A stretch of 64,000 bases of DNA, from contig NZ_CP015405.2 in NCBI RefSeq assembly GCF_001689125.2, forward strand, positions 2,199,001-2,263,000, in the 5' to 3' direction. The stretch comes from Blautia pseudococcoides. Lineage in GTDB: Bacteria > Bacillota > Clostridia > Lachnospirales > Lachnospiraceae. A model generated the notes under the pieces. That model was not told where the DNA came from. It saw only the letters and a program-made list of their open reading frames with translations, and did not search any database. Below, piece after piece: positions 47,447 to 59,249 of this stretch; the first letter of the stretch is position 1; each line of letters opens with the position of its first letter. The position numbers were made by a program, and so were the translations under genes.

Positions 47447-48796
47447 TCAGTGTTCTGTAGCCAGGCTCTCATCCACTTGCTGCTGACACTGTTTGCATGC
47501 GTCCTCAAAGCTCATATTTCCGCTGTATACCTCCAAAAGGGTTGCCTCAACCTCCGGGAACCAGGTGGATTTTGTCTTGGAATACGGATACTGCACACTG
47601 TACTCTAACTGGTCTACATACGCCTTTACATTCTTGCCCTCATAGTTTTTGGACCAGGACTCCCCTGTGCCGTTGAATGCCGGGATAGCTGCCCCGTTCT
47701 CACCGTGGATCATGGCTGCCTCCTCGGTTCCCAGGAATTTCAGAACGTCTTTTACCACATCCAGGTTCGGATTATCTGCTGCTGTGGAATACGCAAGTCC
47801 GTTGGAGATGCTGGCACGTCCGTCGCCTTTGACCGGATCCGGGCATTTTGGCAGCACTGCCACATCCCAGTTCAGATCAGGATAATTGATATAAAGGTTG
47901 TTGATGCCCCAGCTTCCAAAGTACATCATGGCACCCTCCCCTGCGAAGAAGCGTTCCGCTTTTCCAAGGTCGGAAAGCTCTGACTGGTTCGGTGAGAAAT
48001 CATAGGCTAACTGCCAGTCCATGTACTCTTTCAGGCCTTTTTGTGTACCGGGGTCTTCAAATCCGGCTTTGGTCTTATCCTCATTTACATAAAAGCCGCC
48101 TGCCTGGTAAATGGTGTTCAGCCAGCCTTCCTGCTCATTGTGGTCAGCCATCATGCCGAATTTTCCGGTCTTGTCATAAATGGTCTGGGATGCCTCCACA
48201 AGGGTATCCCACGTCCAGGTATCATCCGGGTAGGAGACACCGGCTTCATCAAAGATGTCCTTGTTGTAGACCAGTGCTACCGTATCAACATCTTTCGGCA
48301 CACCGTAAACCTTATCCTCGTAGGTAAAATTCTGTACCAGATTCTCAGCAAAATTATTGGTGTAATACTCTTTGCCCTCATCATAGAGATCTGTCACATC
48401 TGCCAGGATTCCCGCTTCCGCGTATTTGCTGAACTCATTTGTATGCATCCAGAAAATATCAGGAAGGGAGTTGCTGTTTGCCATTGCCTCCAGTTTTGTC
48501 CAGTATTCACTCCAGGTAGAGATCTGCACGTCTATCGTTACATTTGGATGCTGCTCATGATAAGCCTTTGCCAGGGCTTCCATACCTGCCTGCTGGTAAA
48601 TCTCCCAGCCCAGCATGGTAAGCTTCACTTCTTTGCCGGAAGAGGTTCCGCCTGCATCTGCCTCTGTGCTGCTGTCCGTAGTTTTGCCGGAACTTTCTTT
48701 GGAATCAGAGCCTCCTCCGGAACCGCATCCTGCCATAACAGATGCAAGCATACATGCTGTTAAGCCAAGCGCCCAATAACGATTTTTGTTTCTCAT
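47447..48796 (-). CDS. Carbohydrate ABC substrate-binding lipoprotein
   Basis: I chose the ATG at 48796 (449 residues, MRNKNRYWALGL) because GGGAGG precedes it. A lipoprotein signal peptide ends in VMAGC (Cys24), followed by a Gly/Ser-rich linker. VKLTMLGWEIYQQAGMEALA and the EGAMMYFGSWGI segment place it in the MalE/UgpB cluster of extracellular solute-binding proteins. The sugar is unknown. It is the first gene of the operon and is divergent from an AraC regulator. Confidence 0.92.
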   Translation of the reverse strand: MRNKNRYWALGLTACMLASVMAGCGSGGGSDSKESSGKTTDSSTEADAGGTSSGKEVKLTMLGWEIYQQAGMEALAKAYHEQHPNVTIDVQISTWSEYWTKLEAMANSNSLPDIFWMHTNEFSKYAEAGILADVTDLYDEGKEYYTNNFAENLVQNFTYEDKVYGVPKDVDTVALVYNKDIFDEAGVSYPDDTWTWDTLVEASQTIYDKTGKFGMMADHNEQEGWLNTIYQAGGFYVNEDKTKAGFEDPGTQKGLKEYMDWQLAYDFSPNQSELSDLGKAERFFAGEGAMMYFGSWGINNLYINYPDLNWDVAVLPKCPDPVKGDGRASISNGLAYSTAADNPNLDVVKDVLKFLGTEEAAMIHGENGAAIPAFNGTGESWSKNYEGKNVKAYVDQLEYSVQYPYSKTKSTWFPEVEATLLEVYSGNMSFEDACKQCQQQVDESLATEH

Positions 48797-48877
48797 AATT
48801 TTTCCTCCCATATGTCATTATTTTTTTACATATCTCTTATCTGTATAAGGAAATATGTCTCATATATGATGTATATC

Positions 48878-48945
48878 ATTATAACATTTCGTCATTTTCC
48901 ACAAAATATCATAAGGAAGCATTATGTGTACAATTTGAATGTACA
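48878..48945 (-). promoter_or_regulatory. Promoter and candidate AraC operator of sugar ABC operon
   Basis: On the minus strand: weak -35 TTTGTG (48900-48905), 16-base spacer, -10 TATAAT (48878-48883). Upstream lie two copies of the palindromic word TGTACA (48927-48932 and 48940-48945), 13 bases apart, a likely AraC-type site. The rest of the 324-base gap is AT-rich with no gene. Confidence 0.55.
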
Positions 48946-49120
48946 AAGTAGTATTTTGTATATACATGCGCGATTTTGATAGTATATTTAAATTCCATCC
49001 TCTATTTTTCGCATTTTTATCTTATTTTTTTCTACTTTACAGTTTTCTTTCCAGTCTATAAAATAACAATGCAATCCCCGATTTTGCGAATATATTTCTA
49101 CTGAACTCAGGAGGACAGGT

Positions 49121-49993
49121 ATGGAAAGCTATATCTTTAATTTTAGTGATTATCAGGACTTAAATTTACTCGAAATTGGTGACCAGCAGTGTACCCCTCT
49201 ATATTCTTTTGGTCCATACATCAGGAATGAATATATCTTCCATTATGTGCTTTCCGGAAAAGGTTATATCTCTTATGCGCCGTCTACCTGTTCTGACAAT
49301 AAGATCCTGGCAGACATATCCGGCAGTATAAAAATCAATGCCGGGGAAGGCTTCCTGTTTGAACCCCATAGCCGGCACATATACCATGCGGATGAGAAGG
49401 AGCCGTGGCATTACGTCTGGATCCTTTTCAAGGGTCTGAGTGTTCCCCAGTATCTCAGGGCCTGCGGCCTCAACCACGGCACCCCTGTCTATCGTCCAAA
49501 AGATTACAGCGCCCAGACCACCACCAGCATAAAAGAACATCTGTCCGCCATCCTGCAGCATCCCCATGCTTCCAAGGCATATATCATCGGGCATCTGCAT
49601 TTGTTTTTCGACACTCTCATAAAAAATGCGGCAGGCTCCATCAAATCCGGACACACCAATATCCGGATCGCCGATCTGTACATCTCGGAGGCTGTCCGGT
49701 ACATAGGCGCGGAATACGCTGCTATCCGCTCCCTAGATGAAATATCCAACTATTGCAATGTGAGCAGGAGCCACCTGACAAAATTGTTCCGCGCCAACCT
49801 GCATATGTCCCTGCAGGAATATCTGATCCAGTTTCGGATCAATAAATCTCTGGACCTTCTGGCAAGCACCAATCTCCCGGTGTTCCAGATCGCTTACCAT
49901 GTGGGATATGAAAATGAACTGAACTTTCTAAGAGCATTTAAAAAACAGATGGGAGTGTCACCCAGCACGTGGCGGAAACAGAATAAGCTTTAG
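49121..49993 (+). CDS. AraC-family regulator with N-terminal cupin
   Basis: The 290-residue protein has an N-terminal sugar-sensing cupin (IFHYVLSGKGYISY, EGFLFEPHSRHIYHADE) and a C-terminal AraC DNA-binding domain, with ISNYCNVSRSHLTKLFRANL and VGYENELNFLRAFKKQMGVSP. AGGAGG precedes the ATG. It is divergent from the sugar transporter operon and is the likely activator. Confidence 0.92.
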   Translation: MESYIFNFSDYQDLNLLEIGDQQCTPLYSFGPYIRNEYIFHYVLSGKGYISYAPSTCSDNKILADISGSIKINAGEGFLFEPHSRHIYHADEKEPWHYVWILFKGLSVPQYLRACGLNHGTPVYRPKDYSAQTTTSIKEHLSAILQHPHASKAYIIGHLHLFFDTLIKNAAGSIKSGHTNIRIADLYISEAVRYIGAEYAAIRSLDEISNYCNVSRSHLTKLFRANLHMSLQEYLIQFRINKSLDLLASTNLPVFQIAYHVGYENELNFLRAFKKQMGVSPSTWRKQNKL

Positions 49994-50051
49994 CTGTTTG
50001 AGTCTGCGCCTTTCAAAGCAGCACGCTTTATCTGTCGTATGGCAGTACGGG

Positions 50052-50080
50052 TTGTGTACAAAAATCAAGTATGATAAAAT
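50052..50080 (+). promoter_or_regulatory. Promoter of peptide deformylase gene
   Basis: TTGTGT (50052-50057), 17-base spacer, TAAAAT (50075-50080), about 60 bases before the start codon at 50143. Confidence 0.55.
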
Positions 50081-50142
50081 ATGTGTATGGGACCTGAGCC
50101 ATCAGGATATCAGACAAAACAGAAAGAAAAGAGGACGCTTAC

Positions 50143-50661
50143 ATGATTCAGAAAATTTTAAAGCTGGGAAACCCTCTGCTCTATGAAATGAGTGAGGAAG
50201 TTACGGACGCCGACAGAATATTTATCCCTCAATGGGTTGCGGACTTACACGACACACTCATGGATTACCGCCATACATACGGCGCAGGCCGGGCCGTGGC
50301 AGCCCCGCAGATTGGAATCCGCAAACGTCTGCTGTACATGTATACAGATAAACCCTATGTGTTTATAAACCCTGCCTTAACCTTTCCGGATGACCAAAAA
50401 TATACCCTGCTGGATGACTGCATGTCTTTTCCGGGCCTTCTTGTAAAAGTAGAGCGTTATAAACGTGCGGATATCTCTTATCTGGATGTAGATTTCATGC
50501 CCTGCACCATGCACCTGGAAGGTGACTTGTCCGAACTTCTGCAGCATGAATACGACCATTTGGACGGCATACTGGCTACCATGCGGGCAGTTGATAACAA
50601 ATCTTTCTTTATGGAACGGATGAAAAGAGAATCGGTAAGCAATGAAAAAGAGGAGCTATAA
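50143..50661 (+). CDS. def: Divergent peptide deformylase
   Basis: The 172-residue metallo-hydrolase removes the formyl group from new proteins. Motif 3, QHEYDH (His135, Glu136, His139), is intact. Motif 1 is expanded to GAGRAVAAPQIG (47-58), two residues longer than the usual GxGxAAxQ. Motif 2 is DDCMSFPG (Cys93) in place of EGCLSVP. It stands alone, away from fmt or rpmA-type neighbours, so it is probably an extra copy. Such copies can give resistance to deformylase inhibitors or act on other substrates; both are inferences. Confidence 0.85.
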   Translation: MIQKILKLGNPLLYEMSEEVTDADRIFIPQWVADLHDTLMDYRHTYGAGRAVAAPQIGIRKRLLYMYTDKPYVFINPALTFPDDQKYTLLDDCMSFPGLLVKVERYKRADISYLDVDFMPCTMHLEGDLSELLQHEYDHLDGILATMRAVDNKSFFMERMKRESVSNEKEEL

Positions 50662-50778
50662 AACGTTCCTCTCTTTCATGTCTGCATATGAGGAAAAATC
50701 TCAAATTTAGTTTTGTATTTTCAAGCACAATTTTCTTTATGAAGTTTTATAAAACAGATAAAAAATAAAATTCCGTAT

Positions 50779-50820
50779 AAACAAAAGAGACCTCCGGCAC
50801 CCCGGCAGCCTCTTTTGTTT
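50779..50820. terminator. Bidirectional terminator between def and hutU copy 2
   Basis: AAACAAAAGAG (50779-50789) pairs perfectly with CTCTTTTGTTT (50810-50820); the loop contains a CCGG/CCGG mini-stem. A and T runs allow termination of both convergent genes. Confidence 0.85.
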
Positions 50821-50862
50821 TTATTATTTAGGAATGAATATTGTGGCCTTTTTTATCTCAGA

Positions 50863-52905
<2,043 letters not shown>

Positions 52906-52945
52906 CTCTCATCTTCTCCTTTTCCTGTTTATTTCATCTAATGTT

Positions 52946-52974
52946 TATATAGACTTTATCATACAGTTAGTCAA
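52946..52974 (-). promoter_or_regulatory. Promoter of hutU copy 2
   Basis: On the minus strand: TTGACT (52969-52974), 17-base spacer, TATATA (52946-52951). Copy 1 has no comparable site, so the two copies are probably expressed under different rules. Confidence 0.7.
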
Positions 52975-53106
52975 GAAAGCGTCGAAGAAACGGCAGAAAC
53001 TATTAAAAATTTGTGAAGTATCAACTATTTTTAGCTTAATTTCGTCCAAAGCCACGTATGAAACCGTAATTTTTCACAACAAGGCCCGTAAAATACAGAG
53101 GGAATT

Positions 53107-56091
53107 TTAAATATCCTCCAGCCACTCTATTTCATATGCCCCGGGTATTTCCTTCAGGCAGCGCTTCGCCATGTCTTTATACACATCCACCGGTTCTGTG
53201 AGTATCTCCCGAAACTCTTCCGGAAAGCGCACCAGCAGCTCCGCCTCTGTCAATGCCAGAAGTCCTATGGCATAGGGGGATGCAAACTGCCGTGCACTTT
53301 TCCGGGCATCCTCCAGATACCTTACAGCTCCCTCTTTATTTCCCTTTTCCGCCTCCAAAACTGCCAGATATCCCTTGGTTATGGAACGGCCGATCAGCGT
53401 AAAGGACTCCTCATACACACGGTCTGCCCGGTAAAGTGCCTCCGTACTCTGCCTTGTCTTCCCCATGGCCAGGTAAGAACGCGCAATATTGGAATAAAAC
53501 GTGGCATTACAGGGACAGTGATTGCTGTCACAGGTAGCCACTGCCTCTTTGTAATACGCATTGGCCTCCAGAAAATGCTTCTGCTTTCGCAGGATCTCTC
53601 CCATGTAATTATAACACGCGGCAATATTCAGGGCATAAATCCTGGATTTCAGCGGTGCATTCATGAAAAATCCCAAAGACTTTTTCAGAAACTCCATGCT
53701 CTCCCAAAATCTGCCCTTCATGGACAGGTACAGCCCATAGAGCCGGCAGGTTATGGCATAATCCTCCTGCAATCCGTTTTTCTCCGCCAGGATCAGACTT
53801 TCCTTCAGATACTCCTCTGTGGGCTCCATATCCCACAGATTGATCTGCTGGTATATGAGAAAACGCAGGCATCTGATTTTCTCTCTGGGGTCATCTCCTG
53901 CAAGAACATTGGTCTTCAATGCCTTTTCAATACATTCAGCCCCTTCCCTGTAATATCCCTGGGGGATACAATACTGGGCTGTGGCCTGCATAAGACTTAC
54001 ATGCAGTTTCAGATAGGACTCTTTCTCCGGGTTTCTCCGGCACAGCTCCAAAAGCTCTTCCTCCAGCTGTCTGCAGTAATCTAATACGGAATCCATCTGC
54101 ATTTCCTTTTTCCCGGAAACGGGAAAGAGCGGGTAAAGCTCATAGTACCTGTAAGAGTATTCCGTCAGCGCCCGAATCCTGTACACCAACGCTTTCTCTC
54201 TGTCGCCACAGAGGTTATAGTGAAAAATCAGCCTCTCATATCTGTTTGCCTCATAAAGCGGCAGTCCCTCAATATATTCCGCCAGTTTTCTGTGAAATAC
54301 CCGGCGTTTTGAGGGGGACATTTTGGTATGTATAAATTTCTGTATACTGTCATGGCAGAAAAAGAAACGCACCGTCTCCCCCTCCTGCTGCTCCCTGATA
54401 AATCCCTGCTCCTTCAGTTCCTCCACAGCATCCAGAATCCCCATCTCGTCGCATTTTAGGATCTGCATACAGGCATCCATATCCGCCCATGCCTGGCAGG
54501 AGGATATAAGCTCCAGCACTTGCTTTGTCTTTTTGGGCAGTGCGGCCATTTTCTGCTCCCAAACCTGATTCAGGGGAGTAATATCTCCGGCCTCCAGCCT
54601 TCCATCTCCGCAGCAGTCCAGCAGTGTCCTCAGATAAAGGGCATTTCCCGATGTCTCACCGTAAACCGTGTCCAAAAGTTCTTCGCTGACCCGCTCCTCC
54701 CCCAGTCTTTCCGCCAGAATCTTTCTTACCGCTTCTCTGGTGAAGGGAAACAGAGTGATCTCCTGCAGACAGCTCTCTTTCAGAAGCGGTTTGAGGGCTG
54801 TCCTTAAAGTCTGCGTGAAAATACAGGGACTGGTGGCAAGCACCATAATGTTAGGGTTCTTTGCCCGAATTAACAGAGAGAAAAATTCCAGGCTTGTCTC
54901 ATCCATATACTGGATGTTGTCAAAAAACAGTACCACCAGCGCCTGCTCCCCGATCTCTTCAAAAAGCTTTAAGAGCAGGTTTCTGGTGGCCCGGTAACTG
55001 TAGGATATGGTGGTATCCCCCATGACCGGCTCCTTCATTTGTTTGGTATTAAAAAGTGGAAACAGGTGCTCTGCCGCCTGCAGGTATTTATGATCCAGGG
55101 CAAAATCATGCTTTTTCAGAAGAGAATTCACCTGCATCATTATGGTATTCCAGGGCTGCAGTACAATATTCTGTTCGTTTTCCAGACAGGCAGCCCTTAA
55201 GACAATTGTATTTTCCCCTGTGATCTCTTCCAGGAAACGTTCCGCCAGATAGGTTTTGCCCACACCGCTTTTGCCTGAAAGGAGCACGGATGTAGGGACA
55301 CCGGACAAGAACTGCCGGTAAGAAGCCTGGAGAAGCTGCAGTTCCCGCTCCCTTCCCGTACAGACTTCCCCTGATTGTTCCACCTCCTTCTCCCCCTCCT
55401 CAGACCAGACATGGAGAAGATTGCGGTAAAGCTCCCGTATTTCCCTGCGGGGTGCTACCCGAAGCTCTGTATTCAGCAAATTCACAAGCTGCTGGTACAG
55501 ACGGATCCCTTTATAGTAAAGATGCGCACTTTCATAGATCTCCATCATGCGCAGATACACCCGCTCATCTAAAGGGTCCTCCTGTACATAACGCTCAAAC
55601 AACGTCTCCCCCTCAGCCACGGACAGACCGGCTGCGCTCTGCATTTTGTCATAAATAGCACGCAAAAATGCTTCTTTTGCCAGTCCCCTCTTCATGGTCA
55701 GCCACTCTTCATAAGGGTAAGCGTTTTTTATATAAAATCCTCCCAGAAGCTCCACCTGATAGAGTTTTGGTTCTCTCTCTTCCATAAATGCATCATAATC
55801 CACAAGAAAAGTAAGCTCCGGATTCAGCTCCAATGTCTGTCTTGTGGGTGAAGATACAAGATCTGTATGAAATATTTTGCGGATGGTGTACAGGGCATGG
55901 CGCAGATTCTTCTTAGCAGTTGCCTCATCGCAGGAATCCCACAAAAGCGCTGCGATCTGATCCCTTGTGGCTTTTTTCTCGATGGCCATATAGTACAGAA
56001 GTGCTTCTGCCTTCTTATAAGGCAGGATGATCTGTTCCTCATCCAGCAAAATCTGCGGTGTCTGTAACACATATATCTGAACTGTTGACAC
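53107..56091 (-). CDS. Large BTAD/AAA-ATPase regulator 2
   Basis: I chose the GTG at 56091 (994 residues) because AAAGGAGA lies just upstream; the frame is open for 33 more codons without family-like sequence. Residues 1-90 form a winged helix (ATRDQIAALLWDSCDEATAK), followed by a BTAD region to about 250, an NTPase with Walker A SGKSGVGKTYLAE and Walker B ALVVLFFDNIQYMD, and C-terminal TPR-like repeats. It is similar in design to regulator 1 at 31839. It lies between the HAL 3 cluster and hutU copy 2 and probably activates both. The 260-base gap upstream (56092-56352) holds a GTTACTGT/ACAGTAAC inverted repeat and no gene. Confidence 0.87.
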   Translation of the reverse strand: MSTVQIYVLQTPQILLDEEQIILPYKKAEALLYYMAIEKKATRDQIAALLWDSCDEATAKKNLRHALYTIRKIFHTDLVSSPTRQTLELNPELTFLVDYDAFMEEREPKLYQVELLGGFYIKNAYPYEEWLTMKRGLAKEAFLRAIYDKMQSAAGLSVAEGETLFERYVQEDPLDERVYLRMMEIYESAHLYYKGIRLYQQLVNLLNTELRVAPRREIRELYRNLLHVWSEEGEKEVEQSGEVCTGRERELQLLQASYRQFLSGVPTSVLLSGKSGVGKTYLAERFLEEITGENTIVLRAACLENEQNIVLQPWNTIMMQVNSLLKKHDFALDHKYLQAAEHLFPLFNTKQMKEPVMGDTTISYSYRATRNLLLKLFEEIGEQALVVLFFDNIQYMDETSLEFFSLLIRAKNPNIMVLATSPCIFTQTLRTALKPLLKESCLQEITLFPFTREAVRKILAERLGEERVSEELLDTVYGETSGNALYLRTLLDCCGDGRLEAGDITPLNQVWEQKMAALPKKTKQVLELISSCQAWADMDACMQILKCDEMGILDAVEELKEQGFIREQQEGETVRFFFCHDSIQKFIHTKMSPSKRRVFHRKLAEYIEGLPLYEANRYERLIFHYNLCGDREKALVYRIRALTEYSYRYYELYPLFPVSGKKEMQMDSVLDYCRQLEEELLELCRRNPEKESYLKLHVSLMQATAQYCIPQGYYREGAECIEKALKTNVLAGDDPREKIRCLRFLIYQQINLWDMEPTEEYLKESLILAEKNGLQEDYAITCRLYGLYLSMKGRFWESMEFLKKSLGFFMNAPLKSRIYALNIAACYNYMGEILRKQKHFLEANAYYKEAVATCDSNHCPCNATFYSNIARSYLAMGKTRQSTEALYRADRVYEESFTLIGRSITKGYLAVLEAEKGNKEGAVRYLEDARKSARQFASPYAIGLLALTEAELLVRFPEEFREILTEPVDVYKDMAKRCLKEIPGAYEIEWLEDI

Positions 56092-56352
56092 AATTTTTCT
56101 CCTTTCCGAAAAAGCGGTTACTGTCCACAGCCCTGCAAAACACAGTTCTGTAAACAGTAACACGCTTCGCGATACACAGATACGGAGCATTCTGCTCCAT
56201 ATCGCGCTGGCTGCCTCGGTATAATGGCCCTAAATCGTAACAAAAAACGGCCTTCTCTGCACTCCATTCTATACAAAATCCCACATAAAGTAAAGAAAAA
56301 AGGCTGCTGCTTTGGAAATTTACCAAAGCGGCGGCCTTGCTGCCAGAAAATT

Positions 56353-56937
56353 TTATTCTGCTGTCTTAATTTTACAGATACCCAGTTTTGCGGCGGTATC
56401 GCCTGTACTCTGCACGGCAAGCGCTTCCTCCCAGTTTTCACACAGAAGCAGTTCGCCCTCTTTCACCGTATGTTCCGAAACGCGGATGCATCCTTCTCCC
56501 ACATAAACAGCCAGAAGATTAAAGACGCCCTCCGGATTTATCACGCAGGATTCCCCGGCCTCCAGTATAGCTGCCTCCATCCTGCCCTCCGCACCGTTTT
56601 TCAGCATCAGGTTAAAGTCTGTCACTTTCCCGTAGCTGACTGTGGGCACGCCTCCGTCAAAGCAATCAACCTCATATGGCTCCAGCTCCGCTTTGGTGTT
56701 GACACCGTGAATCATATCCAGATGCCCTTTCAGGGTCATCAGATAGCGTTTTACTCCGGGCAGGCTTGTGAAACTGGATTTCTGAAGTTCCACTGTGGCA
56801 CTGCTGATGCGTGCCTGAAAGCTGCCTTCCCTGTAATCCCCATCCTCCGGATAGATAAAGAGCTGTGTTGTGGTTCCTCCTGACCAGACAGAAGTCTGAT
56901 ACTGCTCAGCGTTTCTTACAGTGATACTGGCACTCAT
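56353..56937 (-). CDS. hutD: HutD-family cupin protein
   Basis: The 194-residue protein matches HutD, a bicupin linked to histidine utilisation and thought to buffer intracellular urocanate or formiminoglutamate. SVWSGGTTTQLFIYPEDGDY near residue 16 is the WxGGxTxxLxxxP signature; SFQARISSATVE and LPGVKRYLMTLKG follow. It overlaps the small membrane protein gene by 32 bases. Its presence ties this cluster to a histidine-like substrate. Confidence 0.85.
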   Translation of the reverse strand: MSASITVRNAEQYQTSVWSGGTTTQLFIYPEDGDYREGSFQARISSATVELQKSSFTSLPGVKRYLMTLKGHLDMIHGVNTKAELEPYEVDCFDGGVPTVSYGKVTDFNLMLKNGAEGRMEAAILEAGESCVINPEGVFNLLAVYVGEGCIRVSEHTVKEGELLLCENWEEALAVQSTGDTAAKLGICKIKTAE

Positions 56938-57226
56938 GACGTTTTTCCCCTTTCTTCGCCCTCGGCTCAGGGTCCTTACAGAATTCCCTCTTCCGAAACA
57001 GGCTTCTTAAAAGCACCATCCAGCCCCAGGAAATGGAAAGGGCGGGAAATGTTGATAAAATAATCCCTTTAACGGGAGATATTTCCGTAAATGTAACCGG
57101 CCCGAAAAACATCACAAATACCACTACCATTATGATCACCAGCGTTATCTTCTCCTTCATGGTGTTCGGTGGTGTCAAAAATATTTTCTGGAGATCCATC
57201 TCCACTCTTTCCGGTTCTTTTTTCAT
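56906..57226 (-). CDS. Small two-helix membrane protein near BCCT transporter
   Basis: The 106-residue protein has a charged start, two hydrophobic helices (about 27-45 and 53-72) and a basic tail. The tail overlaps hutD. It has no family I can name. It is in the same position, next to a transporter, as the small protein at 28106. Confidence 0.6.
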   Translation of the reverse strand: MKKEPERVEMDLQKIFLTPPNTMKEKITLVIIMVVVFVMFFGPVTFTEISPVKGIILSTFPALSISWGWMVLLRSLFRKREFCKDPEPRAKKGEKRHECQYHCKKR

Positions 57227-57362
57227 ACGCTCACTACTCCTATGCCTTATGCGGATACCCGAAGCAAGTTCCGGGCATCCATCCTATACAATTAACTATA
57301 CTGCAAAAACTCTTTTCTGTAAAGCAGCAGTAAAAACTGAGATCAGGCTTTTTCCGATTCCT

Positions 57363-57453
57363 CGTAACAGGTCAAACAGGTCTGCGCTTTCACTGCGCTG
57401 ACCGTAAGAATACGTGGTGGCAGTTAACATCCAGCCCATCGCGAAGCGATTTT
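57363..57453 (-). repeat. 91-base dispersed intergenic repeat, copy B
   Basis: The minus strand matches 37619-37709 over 91 bases. Here the element lies in the gap after the BCCT gene, and an added arm makes a larger hairpin: CATCCAGCC (57429-57437) pairs with GGCTGGATG (57457-57465), enclosing ATCGC/GCGAT. Confidence 0.8.
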
Positions 57454-57467
57454 AATGGCTGGATGCA

Positions 57468-57497
57468 TGTAACAGTTCAGCGGTCTGAACTGTTACA
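57468..57497. repeat. Perfect hairpin at end of BCCT gene
   Basis: TGTAACAGTTCAG (57468-57480) and its exact complement (57485-57497) close a four-base loop. The right arm includes the BCCT stop codon. No U-run follows, so it is probably an RNA 3'-end stabiliser and not a simple terminator. Confidence 0.7.
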
Positions 57498-59091
57498 GTT
57501 CCGCAATCACCTTAGGCTCCACATCTACCACATCATCCACATCCTCAATGATCTTATCAATGAAGAAGACTTTAAAGGTAGCTGCAAGCTGCAGCAGGAA
57601 TATGGGCAGTACGCAGAATCCGCCCACACCGGACAAGTATTTCACACCTTCCACGCCCTGCTGTCCGCCGCCGAAGATTACCATAATGACGGAAATAATA
57701 CCAATGGAAACGCCCCACACGATTTTCTGCCAGTTTGCAGGTTCCTCATCGTAGCTGGAACCCTCCGTACAAATCTGGGAGATGGTGGTGGACATGGTAT
57801 CCGCCGTAGTTGAGAATGCCGCGATCATGGTGATCATAATAAGAGGAATGAGGATAAAGCTGATGGGCATCTTTTTCAGCAGCTCCCACAGACCGGACAC
57901 CGCAATGCCGTTCTGTATGGCCCCGATCAAATCCGCCTTTCCGATATCCTGCCAGTTAAGTGCTGTTCCGCTCCATACAGAGAACCAGATCAGACCAAAG
58001 GTAGACGGCATGATCCAGTTTACGATCATAAACTGGCGGATGGTCCTTCCGTAAGAAATCATGGCAAAGAAGATAGCCATAAGCGGTGCATATGCGATCC
58101 AGCACGCCCAGTCAAACATGGTCCACCAGGTAACAAGTGCCTCACCGCCCACAATACCGGGGTCAAGTCCCCAGGAAAGGAAGTGGTCGCCCCAATATCC
58201 GATACCTGTATTCATCATATTCAGTATGTACACCGTCGGTCCTGCAATGAGCAGAAATGCAAGCAGCACATAGAAAATCTTGGAGGTTCCGTTTGCCAGC
58301 CACTTAATACCTTTATCAAGACCTGCCACAGACGCAATGGTAAAGGTAGCTGTTATAATGACAAACAGGGTAAACCACACAACAGGTCCCTGTTTGATGC
58401 CATAAGCCGCCTCAAGACCTGAACCGATCAGTGCAAGTCCCATACCCAGGTTACTGGAAAGTCCCAGGGCCAGAGCCACAATAGAAACCACGTCTATGAC
58501 ACTTCTTATCACACCGTATTTGACTCTCTGTCCAAACAGAGGAGTCAGGGAAGCTGCCACGGACAGTTCTTCCTTCTTGTTGAAATAAATGTAAGCCATT
58601 GCACATCCAACGATGGAGTACATTGCATAAGGGATAAAGGTCCAGTTATAGAACACACGTCCCATACCAAACATGGCAGCCTCCTGGGTCAGCGGCTCTA
58701 TGCCGTAGCCTCCCAGTTCCCCGTAAATACTGCCGTAATAAATCATAACCTCATTGGCACCGTACACGATACATCCTGTAGCGATACCGCCTGTCAGCGT
58801 CATGGCGAACCATGAACCAAAGGAGTGCTTCGCTTTCGCATTTCGCCCTCCGAATCTGACCTTGCCCAGTTTGGAAAATGTAAGGATCATAACCACAACC
58901 AGACAGAAAATAGCTACCAACTGATACAGCCATCCAAAACTTTTCAGGGACCATCCAAAAATAGCCGAGCAGACCTTGGTCAGCCAGTCATTTTTCAGGA
59001 TTCCCAGAAGTGCGCCGCCGCCGATGATGGCGAATGCCGGTATAAATACACTCCACCGGACAGCTTTTTGTTGCTTCTTTTCTCCACTCAT
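57493..59091 (-). CDS. BCCT-family betaine/carnitine/choline-type transporter
   Basis: The 532-residue membrane protein has 12 helices. The BCCT signature region is present: WWTMFDWACWIAYAPLMAIF (near residue 320), and GMGRVFYNWTFIPYAMYSIV earlier. BCCT carriers import or exchange quaternary ammonium compounds. Beside a HAL homologue and HutD, the likely cargo is a histidine betaine such as hercynine or ergothioneine. The 158-base gap to HAL 3 has a GCCCTGT/ACAGGGC hairpin (59128-59146). Confidence 0.92.
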   Translation of the reverse strand: MSGEKKQQKAVRWSVFIPAFAIIGGGALLGILKNDWLTKVCSAIFGWSLKSFGWLYQLVAIFCLVVVMILTFSKLGKVRFGGRNAKAKHSFGSWFAMTLTGGIATGCIVYGANEVMIYYGSIYGELGGYGIEPLTQEAAMFGMGRVFYNWTFIPYAMYSIVGCAMAYIYFNKKEELSVAASLTPLFGQRVKYGVIRSVIDVVSIVALALGLSSNLGMGLALIGSGLEAAYGIKQGPVVWFTLFVIITATFTIASVAGLDKGIKWLANGTSKIFYVLLAFLLIAGPTVYILNMMNTGIGYWGDHFLSWGLDPGIVGGEALVTWWTMFDWACWIAYAPLMAIFFAMISYGRTIRQFMIVNWIMPSTFGLIWFSVWSGTALNWQDIGKADLIGAIQNGIAVSGLWELLKKMPISFILIPLIMITMIAAFSTTADTMSTTISQICTEGSSYDEEPANWQKIVWGVSIGIISVIMVIFGGGQQGVEGVKYLSGVGGFCVLPIFLLQLAATFKVFFIDKIIEDVDDVVDVEPKVIAEL

Positions 59092-59249
59092 AGAATACCT
59101 CCTGGTAATATAATTTTTCCCGCAGCCGCCCTGTATCGAACAGGGCAGCCGCCTATGTAATGCGGACGGTTTCCCGCCGCTTTACTGCACTTTACACAAA
59201 TCTACCATTCTGCAGCGTTCCGGCCTCCATAGCCGCTTTTTTCCGTACG

